From assembly GCA_022925895.1 (NCBI GenBank), contig JAKSYS010000189.1, forward strand, positions 1-64,000: a stretch of 64,000 bases of DNA, in the 5' to 3' direction. The stretch comes from Fragilaria crotonensis (lineage: Eukaryota; Bacillariophyta; Fragilariophyceae; Fragilariales; Fragilariaceae). Below the pieces are notes generated by a model that was not told the DNA's origin, made no database searches, and saw nothing but the letters and a program-made list of their open reading frames with translations. This document shows positions 53,821 through 64,000 of the stretch, in pieces. The position numbers and the translations under genes are program-made. Within the stretch, counting starts at the first letter, position 1; every line of letters starts with the position of its first letter.

Positions 53821-54720
53821 GAATGCTGATTGATGTATACTACTGTGACGGTTTGTTTGGGTTTGCATCCTTTTTCTTCCATGGCTTAACCATTTATTGG
53901 TATGCCCCAGTACTAACCCTTCATAGTAGCATTCTTGGCTTGAGACTCTGCTACGCCTCAGGCCTATGCTGGGACTTGATAGCCACCATTTCTTGTTTGA
54001 CCTTTCTAGATTCAGCAGGTGAGGGAGCAGTAAGCATTTGGAACAGCATCTAGCTTGCAAGCAAGGATGATATACTCCTTGATTCCTCGTTGCGTGTGTA
54101 ATCTGAGGAGTTCAATCTGCTTTCATTAGAAGTGTCAAGATGGTTGTATTGCTCTTGCTTGACCATCATGGTCAGCAAGTCTAATTCTGACTACTAGACA
54201 GCAGTAATGTGCTTCTCCATGCAATCAAATTTTTGATGGGGTCAATGAAGGCAACAAGTAAAAGGGTTAATTAACTCCGTGGGCCCTGGACCAGGACAGT
54301 ATCATAAATCAGGGATGCTGCACACAAAAGAATTGTTATCTTTTGATGGTTTTGCATTCATGTTGATGACAGCCTACATTTTAAGATGTCATCTGCTGGG
54401 CTTCAGATCCTTTGTTGTTGGAGTGCAGCATGATCATAATTGTGTTATCTATCCATCCTAGTGATGTGATTACCAACTTCTGAGAAGTCGTGATTCAACT
54501 CGGTTCTGGAGGCTGATGTTACAAGGAGGAGGACCGACTGCTGTGTGACACAACCAAGGATGGGCCAGCAAGATTTCTACCACATCAGCAGTCTGTTGTT
54601 GTTGAGCATACTAGGCATTCATACACTTGGTAGGGATCTGGTTGCACTTCATCCAATGAAATTGATACTTGGCCAGCTCTTGGATCATCAGCAACTCAAG
54701 CTGCTCTGCCTGATTGCTGC
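53821..54720. other. Gene-poor interval before the TCA microsatellite
   Basis: No gene recognised; short open stretches only. The style resembles the decayed sequence at 55230-55960. Confidence 0.4.
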
Positions 54721-55228
<508 letters not shown>

Positions 55229-55960
55229 TTCAGATTCAACTATGTCAAGTGACAATGGGAGTAGGGGACGACAACCAGTCAGGCATGCTTTGGCGCTCAA
55301 ATGGCACCTGCAACTGACTCGCTATTGTGTGATGTCATAGTAGTGAGAGGGCCAACAAACCTCATCCCCTTCTCCTCCTTGATATAGATGATTCCTGCAG
55401 CAATGTTGTCATCCTTACTCACGTCAATAGCAGGCATCCGGAACTTCTGTTGAGGATCAAGAAATGTACCAGCAAAGTAAGTGGATTGGGAGGAGCTGCT
55501 GGCTCCAAAGGGCAAGTATGAGACCAACAGCGGCCATTGTTGATGGATGAGAAGTCATTCCCAATGTTGGCAAAAATTGATCACTCTGGTCCATGTAATG
55601 GGTATAATTCCAGTCCTTCTTGCTTGTCCACTTCATATTCTGCCAATCTTGCTCATCATACTACTACTATGTTGGTTTCTTCTTCATAATGTGCTGGGTA
55701 CCTATATCATCATAGCAAAATGGAACAGTCCTTGATGAAGCAATGGTAGTAAGCAGCCTTTGTGCTCTGCGCCACTCTACTATTCACACCCAAATGCAAC
55801 ACAGAAGTGGCACGGATGAAGGCATTGGCAGTACCCGTGCTGTGCAACTGATGTAAGGCAACAACACTCACCACTCCAGCCAAATTTGATGGCATTCTCC
55901 TTGAAATATGAGCTGGAGCAAGCAACACCACCTCCTCCAGCAGGCATGGAACCTTACAAA
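55229..55960 (-). other. Decayed coding-like sequence, unidentified
   Basis: The minus strand has short open stretches in changing frames, such as YLPFGASSSSQSTYFAG and FLDPQQKFRMPAIDVSKDD at 55527-55420 and ANAFIRATSVLHLGVNSR near 55830. They look like one old broken protein gene that may have extended across the TCA tract. I cannot assign the family. Confidence 0.4.
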
Positions 55961-56513
55961 AGCAATTACCGGTAGTTGCATTGCAGTATTCTTGATATTG
56001 TTACACTTTTTCGACTACATAATGCGATGAGATCGATGCAGTATGCAATATGCGTATTTCTCGGAGTACGGTTTACGCGTACAGTGCATATGCTACTAGT
56101 ATGTTCAAGCTGTAGGCGAACCAACGAAACTTCAAAACGGCACAACTTTGATATCCCCAAAAGGCGTTCGGGCCAAAAATAACGGCGCGCACCTTGAATA
56201 AACACCCCAGGACATCGTGCGTATGCTCGAGATGCTCCCAGAACCCAGGGAGCTGCGGGAAAGTAGCGTAAGATACGATTTTTTGCAATACCAGGTACCG
56301 TAATACTGTATTGACGCGGAAGCACTCCATTGAAGGTAACACGAAGTCCCCTCCATCGTAAGTGATACAATGATTTCGTACCATTGTACTGGGTACCACG
56401 GGCCACGGGTAGTGCTGCTGGTGCTGTATCTTTATGGCAAAACTTGCATAAAGCTTGTACAGAACGTAGACCGACATGTGATATGTATGCAGCAAGAACT
56501 CCGAGTTGCAATG
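55961..56513. other. Intergenic interval
   Basis: No gene seen. Overlapping open frames on the minus strand have no domain. Confidence 0.35.
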
Positions 56514-56707
56514 TCTACATATGACATATACATTTTGTTTACTACTAATGTAGAAAGAAGTGTGCGTTCAGTCAAATGCAAATCTACATATGACATATAC
56601 ATTTTGATTACTACTAATGTAGAAGGAAGTCAAATGCCAATCTACATATGACATATACATTTTGATTACTACTAATGTAGATAGAAGTGTGCGTTCAGTC
56701 AAATGCG
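56514..56707. repeat. Three-copy tandem repeat with stem-forming ends
   Basis: Copies start at 56514, 56583 and 56641, each opening tctacatatgacatatacat and containing actactaatgtaga. The outer words tctacat and atgtaga are complementary, so every unit can form a hairpin. Copies 1 and 3 carry gaagtgtgcgttcagtcaaatgc; copy 2 lacks the gtgcgttca part, giving unit lengths of 69, 58 and about 67 bp. Confidence 0.92.
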
Positions 56708-56814
56708 CAGCTGCGGTCATTTGAAACTTCGTTCGGCCACTCTCATACAAATGCTCATAGTGCCTATGTATTTTCTTGCACCACATGTTACTAAAAACCG
56801 TCAACTACCTGTAA

Positions 56815-57490
56815 AATAGTGACTTCTTGTTGAGTCACGTCACAAACGACACTGTCGTCGTTCACTAAGTTCACTAAGTTCACTGCGTCGTTCACTAAGT
56901 TCACTAATTTTTTTGTTGTACTAGGAGCGTCGTAGAGGCATGCGCGTTTTTTCGTGCATTGGACTCAAAACGAGTTTTTGAGGAGCATGTGTCGCTCGTT
57001 CACTAACGTTTGTGTCGAGTTAGTGACGACGTTCAATGACGTTAGTGTCGCCCGTCAATGATTTTACGAAACTTTCAGAGCCCATAACATGGCGAATAAA
57101 GGTCGTACATTCAAATACCGGAATGATTTGGAAAGCCCTTGATCTCTTCTATCTGAATCCGTTTTACTTTTATATTTTTGAGTTATATTTGTTAAGTTAT
57201 AAGCACGCACACTTGTCTCGTTTCACCCAAAATGCGATTTTCAATCGACGAACGTTCATCGATAAAGCAAGATACCGACAATCGGAGCACGGATTTGGAA
57301 AGCTCGTATTCACAGCTTTTCAAATCAGTCTTACTTTTTGATGTGGCACCTTTATTGCTCAAGTTATGGGCACTTAAAGTTCGACTTTTGGGAAGTTTCG
57401 GTGTTTTTTCGACCGTCTTGCCAGGTTCATTGACGACACTGAACGACGTTCAGAGACGACACTGAACATTTAGTGTTCGTGACTGAGCCG
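56815..57490. repeat. Inverted and direct repeat region with gttcactaa words
   Basis: 56858-56912 repeats gttcactaa several times; 57000-57050 has its complement (gttagtgac) and relatives; 57425-57485 has gacactgaac repeats. Symmetry around the region suggests a decayed MITE, but I could not define clean ends or a target duplication. Confidence 0.45.
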
Positions 57491-58978
57491 ATTAACTTTC
57501 GCACACTATCACGATCCTTACATAGTCGTTTCATGGATGTCAAAAACTGTTTCTTACTCGATAAATAATTATTTAGCTCGGAGTTCTGTTGTACTCCGAG
57601 TACATCGACATTCGTACGGATATCACGTACTCTGGGCTCTCGAGTATTGTATGTATGCTTGTACGTCATACCTGGTACAGCACTCCAATTCCAGCCAACA
57701 GCCAGACACATCACGCGGCGCACCTGGAACTCTCTAGTGTACTACTGTAGCAAATAGGGAGCCAACGAGTAGGATGGCCAATGGCGCAGCTCATTGTACA
57801 ATTAGAATACTAAAAAACACTAATAAAAGTTGTAGTCAATCGAACAATATGCATATACAAAAATAATGGTTTCGGGAGTATTTTTCCTTCATTCCTGCTT
57901 TTCATATATATTAAAAACTAAATAAAAGCAGGAAGTCAACAAGCCGTCGTCGAGCCGTGATCGTTGTTCCCGTCGAGTTTTGTTCCATTCGACATACTGT
58001 ACTGTATATTGTTTTCTATACAATACTGCAACTGGTAGCTTGTAGCTTGGTATCTCCCGTGTGATTGCCTTCTATCTTTGCGATAGAGCAGGAGCCAGTA
58101 CGAGTACTGTAGCAGTCTGTGAACTTCAACGAAGTGATGCGGCTTCCGTACAGTACAGTAGAGCGCACGTGGTCGATTTGCCCCGTACTTTCCCGCATCT
58201 CCCAGAACATCGTTGAAAAATGTGTTCTGGTACAAGTACAAGTACCAGGAACAGCAACGTAGCTTGCTCACTCACTTGTTCAGCATGTGTTCCGGCAAAA
58301 TCAGATTTTCTCGTACATAGCTTGAACATACACAATAAGTACAAGTACGCCACCCAGAGGTGCGTCGCCGAACAATGGCTCCTGCAGCATTCTACGACAC
58401 TTAATTTCGGTTTGACTGCTGGATGTACATATCCTACTATATTATAAATTAATTGTGTGCGTGTGTGCGTGCGTGCGTCCGTCTGTTACGGAGTATGACC
58501 ACTCTGGGGTACTGGATCAAATGAATACTGTCTGAATTTTTTCACTACGGAGCTTCGCCAGGGTTGAGTACTGAAAGTAACAGTAACCAAGAAGCTTCGC
58601 CAGTATTGGTGCTTGGCCCCCCCATGAACGCAAATTTTTTGATTACAAAAGCCATCCCTTACTCAAATAACGTTTTATTAACGGTGGGTGTTTTGGTTTT
58701 TAAAAATAACGCTTAATTAACGGCGGGTTGCGTCGTGAAGTTGTATTATTGGTGGTCATTGCACAGTACTGTACGCTGGCTGTACTGTAGTCCCTGTTAC
58801 GACTCTACATTGTACTCCAGTACCTCATACACTCACTCACTATAAGATGTACTCCGAGTACTGTACAGTATGGTACTGTACGCTGTACTGTAGACTCCAG
58901 TACCTCATACACCTACAGTAATTGTACCGCTCACATAATTCCTTGCTTCCAATTCTTTCCAATCAGCATATAACCATT
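57491..58978. other. Gene-poor interval upstream of the Helitron
   Basis: No gene seen. Contains a (gtgc/gtgt)n stretch at 58455-58478 and a duplicated phrase ccagtacctcatacac at 58818 and 58897, within very GTAC-rich sequence. Confidence 0.4.
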
Positions 58979-61900
58979 ATGTCACACCCAAGTAAACATT
59001 CACTATCAACAAAGCCAGCTGCCATTGCAGCAAGGAAAAGCGTGCCAAACTTCGCAACCTGTCCCAAGAAGAAGGTGGTGACCCTGTAGCTGCCACACAG
59101 ATGGCCGCCATCACCACCAGGAACCGTGAGCAGAAGAGACAAACACGTCTGGAGCACCTCCAGAGATCTCAAGAAGGTGACCCTGTTGCTGTCACACAGA
59201 TGGCCACCATCACCACCAGGAACCGTGAGCAGAAGAGACAAACACGTCTGGAGCGCCTCCAGAGATCTCAAGAAGGTGACCCTGTTGCTGTCACACAGAT
59301 GGCTGCCATCACCACTCAGCACCAAGAGAACATGAGACAAACACGTCTGGAGCGCCTCCAGAGATCTCAAGAAGGTGACCCTGTTGCTGCCACACAGATG
59401 GCTGCCATCACCACTCAGCACCAAGAGCAGATGAGACAAACACGTCTGGAGCGCCTCCAGAGATCTCAAGAAGGTGACCCTGTTGCTGCCACACAGATGG
59501 CTGCCATCACCACTCAGCACCAAGAGCACATGAGACAAACACGTCTGGAGCGCCTCCAGAGATCTCAAGAAGGTGACCCTGTAGCTGCCACACAGATGGC
59601 TGCCATCACCACTAGCACCAAGAGCAGATGAGACAAACACGCCTGGAGCGCCTCCAGAGATCTCAAGAAGGTGACCCTGTTGCTGCCACACAGATGGCTG
59701 CCATCACCACTCAGCACCAAGAGCACATGAGACAAACACGCCAAAGTTGCCAACGCACCAATGGCGCAGCCTATTCATCTGCTCCTGCTCCAGCACGTCA
59801 TGTCCTTGGCCCATGCACAGTTGAATGTCAGGGCTGCTCTGCACTGCATTTTCCAAATGAATCAAGGTCTGAAAGGGGCTACTTTTCATCTTGCTGTGCC
59901 AAGGGCAAGGTATCTCTCCTCCTCTCGATCCCACACCAAATGTGTTGATGGATCTTTTTCATGCACATGAATTGTTCATGCCACACATCCGTGCCTACAA
60001 CTCTGCCTTGAGTTTTGCCTCAATAGGCGCTAATGTGGATGATGCTTTGATTGATAGGAGTTGTGGAATTTATACTTTTCGCATTCATGGCTCAATGTAC
60101 CACCGGTTAGGATCATTGCTCCCAGAACCTGGACAGCATCCTGCTTTTGCACAACTCTATTTCTATGACACTAACCATGAGGTGGACAATCGTTTACATC
60201 ATTTGAATACCTTGGACAGGAATACTTTGGTTTTATTGCAGCAAATGATTCAGAATCAAAACCGGCTGTATGGATTATTCAAGCAAGCTCTTGATGAGGA
60301 AACCTTGGCCAGTAATACTGATGGTAATCATGATGTTGAATTGCCTGGCCACAATGTTGCAATGCATATCCTGGATCAACCTGAATTGGACAACAGACGG
60401 TACAATGCACCAAGTTCCAGTGAGGTAGCTGTGATTCTTCCTGACGAAGGTTCAGGTAACCGTGATATTCGAGTATTGCCGTGCTGGAGCAATTCAGTCA
60501 ATCTCAGAGCTCCATCCCGACTATTCTCCACTGGCATATGTACTTTTTTCCAACAGGCTCCCAAGAGGCTGGCATCCTGGCATGATGCAAACTGGTCCAA
60601 ATGCTACGACTCCACATTTGACAAGATTAACTTGCCTCATGCATGCTGCATTTCGGCTTTTTGCGACCTGCTGCTCAGTTCTCCAATCACCTTCACTTTG
60701 CAGGAAGCTGTTTCACCAATACATTGTGGACTGCTATGCCCAAGTGGAACAAGGCCGTCTTAATTTCATCCGTCTTAATCAACCAAGATTGCGTGCTGAA
60801 CTTTATCAAGGCATTGCAGATGCTGTTGCTGGTGAGGATGTGACAAACACTCGACAGCTGGGGCGACGAATCATTCTGCCTTCATCTCACATTGAAGTGC
60901 AAGAAACATGCACCAGCTTTGCCAGGATGCATTGGCAATTGTGCGCCGAATGGGCAAGCCAGACCTCTTTATTACAATGACAACCAATCCGCAGTGGCCA
61001 GAAGTTGTTGAAAACCTTCTTCCTGGCCAAACTGTAAATGACAGACCAGATTTGGTGGCACGAGTGTTCCATCTCAAATTTACAGAGATGATGTTTGACC
61101 TCCAGAAGCGGCAAGTGCTTGGAAGGGTTGTGGCTGCTATCTACACCATCGAATTTCAGAAGCGAGGATTGCCACATGCACATGTACTGGTCATTTGGCA
61201 GAGAATGACAAACCGCGCACAGAATCTGACATTGACCATATTGTTTCAGCTGAGATCCCAGATGCATTGATAGATCCTGAACTTTTGCAACTGTGAAGAG
61301 GTGTATGTTGCATGGGCCCTGTGGCACCAAAGTTTCCCCAATCGATGGAAAATTTGGATGGAAAATTTGAAGTGTTGTAATAGTTCTACAAAGCCAGCAG
61401 GTGAATGCAAGGACAAGTATCCCGGCCCTTTCAAGATGAGACAACACTCAATGATGATGGATTCCCTCAATATCATCGACGTGATGATGGAAGGACTGTA
61501 ACTGTTCGAGGAGCTGAGTTGGACAACCGCTGGGTTGTGCCATATAATGCCATCTTACCAAGAAGTATGATTGTCATATCAATGTTGAGGTGTGCAATTC
61601 AGTGCAGGCCGTCAAGTACCTCTACAAGTATGTATACAAGGGACACGACCGTGCTGCAGTCCAGATGGGGGAAGATGTTGATGAGATCAAGCTCTATCTT
61701 GATGGACGTTATGTCTCTGCATCAGAGGCATGCTGGCGCCTCTTCAGCCTTCGTCTACATTCAGAGAAGCCCAATGTGATGCGCCTAATGTTCCATCTTC
61801 CCAATCAGCAATCAGTGGTTTTTGAGGAAAATGAAAATGTTGCTCAAGTGCTTGCAAGAGGACCACCCTGTACACAATTGACTGCCTGGTTGGACCTCAA

Positions 61901-62258
61901 TCGGCATGATCAGTATGCTCGCCAGTTCCTTTATCATGACATCCCACAACACTACACATGGAAAAGTGCTGGTGTCGAAGTGCTGGGTACGACGCTCCAA
62001 TCACCGGCAGACATTCCCACTGTGTCTCGCCTCTACAGTGCTTCCCTTCTTCTGGTGAGAGATACTTCCTGCGAAGGATGTTGACTGTAGTGAAAGGTGC
62101 AACAAGCTTTGAAGCTCTACGAACCGTTGATGATGTACTTTGTCCAACATTTCAAGATGCCTGTCGTACATTGGGTCTTCTAGATGATGATACTGAGTGG
62201 CATCGAGCCATGCAGGAAGCCACACAGACACTCTCCCAGCAAGGCTCAGAAGACTTTT
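58979..62258 (+). pseudogene. Helitron protein, N-terminal and Rep part, frame-broken
   Basis: Segments in different frames give, in order, the 33-residue repeats (to about 59745), a finger CTVECQGCSALHFPNE...SCCAKGKVSL (59815-59920), the Helitron-like N-terminal domain (YTFRIHGSMYHRLGSLLP, QLYFYDTNHEVDNRL, ELDNRRYNAPSSSEVAVIL; 60000-60450), then HQYIVDCYAQVEQGRLNFI and RRIILPSSH (60710-60900). The Rep core follows: IVRRMGKPDLFITMTTNPQW and the HUH motif RGLPHAHVLV (61165-61195), then the catalytic Tyr region YLYKYVYKGHDRAA (61620-61660). Frames change near 59615, 59900, 60470, 60640, 60950, 61220, 61590, 62020 and 62255. Rep nicks and transfers one strand during transposition. As sequenced this half could not be made as one protein. 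Confidence 0.88.
59080..59745 (+). repeat. 99-bp coding minisatellite in the Helitron
   Basis: Seven units phased at 59138, 59237, 59336, 59435, 59534, 59632 and 59731; all spacings are 99 bp except one of 98, where a base is missing from actcagcacc. Each unit encodes 33 residues of the form RQTRLERLQRSQEGDPVA plus ATQMAAITTQHQEHM, predicted helical and polar. The middle units are almost identical, a sign of recent expansion. Confidence 0.95.
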
Positions 62259-64000
62259 GCAATCATCCTCTTCAACTGTGATGTCTCTGACCCAAGGTCA
62301 CTCTATGACTCTCACTGGGCTGCCCTGTCAGAAGACTATGCACACCGTCAACCCAGCCTTAGTGAACAACACCTGCAGGACCTCCTTGTGCGTAAACTTG
62401 ATGCCCTTCTGGGGATAATGCACAGCCGTTCTGTATTCGAATGGATACCATCCCTCCGCACACTTCTGGTTGAGGAGCATGGGAGTGCCATGGACAACAA
62501 TTCAGTCAACCATTTGTTAGAATTGCAGCTGTCATCATCCAACACTGATATTCAACAGCAGCTGGATCGCCTCCCTCTCCTGAATCTTGAACAGCGTGCT
62601 ATTTTTGATGCTGTACTTGCTTCTGTGAACAACAATGCTGGTACTGAAAATCAGAAAAATGTTTATTTTGTTGATGGACCTGCAGGCTCAGGTAAGACGG
62701 AGTTGTTCAGGATGATCCTTGCCAAGGTGCGCAGTGAAGGGAAGGTTGCCCTTGCAACGGCCATATCAGGCATTGCTGCCTCAAACTTTGCCCCTTTGGG
62801 CCGTACTCTGCACTATATATCCGGGCTTCCAATTCAATTATATGAAACATCCATGTGCAACCTATCAAAAGAGAAGGCAGAAGTTATGAAGGTTGCAAAG
62901 ATTTTGATCATTGATGAGATCACAATGCTTAAGGGTGTTGGTCTTGATGTTCTTTCACAGTCTCTTTGTGATTTACTTGAACGTAATGATGCTCCATTTG
63001 GTGGCTTGGTTGTCGTCATGGGTGGTGACTTTCGTCAAGTGCTTCCCATACTACGCCATGCTGGAAGAGCTACCACTGTGCATTCAACTGTCCTACAATC
63101 CAAAGTCTGGCAAACATCATCTGTGAATGTAATGCAACTCTCTGAAAATATGCGATTGCGAATGGACTTACAGAACACAAATGCTAACCCAGAGTTCCAA
63201 GAAGTACTTTCCCATTTTGCATCTTTCCTGTTGAGGATCGGCGAGGATATGGAGCCTTCCCCAATAAATCTACCATCTTATATATTCCAGCCTCAGGATA
63301 CAAACGAACTGGTTGAGCATGTGTTTGATGATTTTTCTTCCAATGAACCAGCCTATTGGTCTGAACGTGCTATTCTATGTCCTAAAAACAAAGATGTTCA
63401 AAGAATCAATGATATGGTAACCTCAAGGCTACCTCATGATGAACATGTGTTTCTCAGTATTGACAACATCATATCTGAGGAACCTAATGATCCTGCACAT
63501 ACCCTCTATCCTCCTGAATTCCTGAACTCTTTGGAGCTATCTGGCCTTCCACCACATTGCCTCACTCTGAAAAAAGGCATGTTGGTCATGCTGCTCCGAA
63601 ACCTATCAAGCACACTCAGCAATGGCACCCGTCTCATTGTTCGCCGTATCTCACAGTCTGTCCTCCAGTGTTTGATTCCTACCACTGCAGAAATTGTGGA
63701 CATACCACGGATTGCTCTCCTATCACCTCAAGATGAGCTGCCATTTGTCTTCAAACGACGTCAGTTTCCAGTTCAACCAGCATATGCAATGACGATCAAC
63801 AAGAGTCAAGGTCAAACATTGCGAAGAGTTGGCATTTTCTTGCCACAAGGTGTATTTGCACATGGCCAGCTTTACGTTGCTCTCTCAAGAGTTCGTAACC
63901 CACATGATCTTTTCATATTTACTGATGGTCATCTTCTGCACAACATTGTTTATAAGGAGGTCCTGATATCAAAACTGTGCCCTCAGTATCATCAACAGGA
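62259..64000 (+). CDS. Helitron Pif1-like helicase domain, open to the window end
   Basis: The frame is open without a stop from about 62259 to 64000, roughly 580 codons, and continues outside the window. It begins AIILFNCDVSDPRSLYDSHW and NLEQRAIFDAV, then Walker A (VDGPAGSGKTELF), LATAISGIAA, Walker B (ILIIDEITML), GGDFRQVLPILRHAGR, QLSENMRLRMD and the C-terminal motifs MTINKSQGQTL and LYVALSRVRNPHDLFIF. These are the SF1B Pif1-type helicase motifs fused to Rep in Helitrons. No key residue is missing, in contrast with the broken N-terminal half. The helicase unwinds the donor strand during rolling-circle transposition. Confidence 0.95.

Larger units (their letters stand above)
58979..64000 (+). 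mobile_element. Helitron (rolling-circle DNA transposon), cut by the window end
   Basis: The order repeat region, Cys-rich finger, Helitron N-terminal domain, HUH Rep domain and Pif1-like helicase identifies an autonomous-type Helitron. The left terminus (expected 5'-TC) was not found; 58979 is the first possible start codon. The right end lies beyond 64000. The N-terminal half changes frame many times, the helicase half does not. Confidence 0.93.

Noticed and set aside
58963-59691. Antisense 242-codon repetitive frame over the Helitron minisatellite
   Set aside because: It is the complement of the 99-bp coding repeat; the sense frame joins to Helitron domains.
59080-59745. Possible CRISPR-like array
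   Set aside because: Units are contiguous 99-bp coding repeats with no spacers, in a eukaryotic transposon.

Overview
The window looks like nuclear DNA of a diatom, probably a pennate one. The reasons are an aureochrome (a bZIP-LOV photoreceptor found only in photosynthetic stramenopiles), two nucleus-encoded plastid proteins whose presequences have a signal peptide followed by an AF cleavage motif, short GT-AG introns (67-196 bp), a Ty1/copia element with the diatom-type split gag and pol reading frames, and several protein families that I know mainly from diatoms. I cannot name the species.

Layout. 0-8 kb: aureochrome (+), a gene-poor stretch, then a convergent pair of a poly-Q/ankyrin protein (+) and RAD52 (-). 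8.07-9.66 kb: a nested pair of non-coding DNA transposons, a hAT-type element built of palindromic units with a 984-bp element inserted in it. 10-14.1 kb: a divergent pair of homogentisate dioxygenase (-) and plastid dihydrolipoyl dehydrogenase (+, three exons). 14.7-21.3 kb: a young copia element (-) with almost identical LTRs. 21.7-29.1 kb: two paralogues of an unrecognised family around DGAT2 (-) and a membrane-anchored HVRRGD glycosyltransferase (+). 29.4-36.5 kb: a tandem pair of secreted ShK/prolyl 4-hydroxylase genes separated by a 2984-bp hAT transposon with a perfect 8-bp target duplication. The first copy has a premature stop and the 5' exon shows signs of gene conversion. 38-51 kb: an RGLE-type unknown protein, a RanBD nucleoporin, plastid phosphoglycolate phosphatase, a small membrane protein, a charged nuclear-type protein, a MAN1/Src1 inner nuclear membrane protein and a protein carrying six RRxS sites. 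51.4-52.6 kb: a third, intronless prolyl 4-hydroxylase (-). 53-58.9 kb: gene-poor repeats, including a Harbinger-like MITE with a 52-bp palindrome and a (TCA)n tract of about 500 bp. 59-64 kb: a Helitron cut by the window end, with a 99-bp coding minisatellite, HUH Rep and Pif1-like helicase regions.

How the genes relate. Three prolyl 4-hydroxylases and a Golgi-type glycosyltransferase within 27 kb fit secretory hydroxyproline formation and glycosylation. DLD and PGP serve plastid carbon metabolism, HGD tyrosine catabolism, DGAT2 triacylglycerol synthesis, and MAN1 and the RanBD protein the nuclear envelope and pore.

Caution. Several host genes change frame by one or two bases, usually beside a short repeat, while their codons stay conserved. 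Six such changes lie in the aureochrome alone. Uncorrected assembly deletions are as likely as true pseudogenes.
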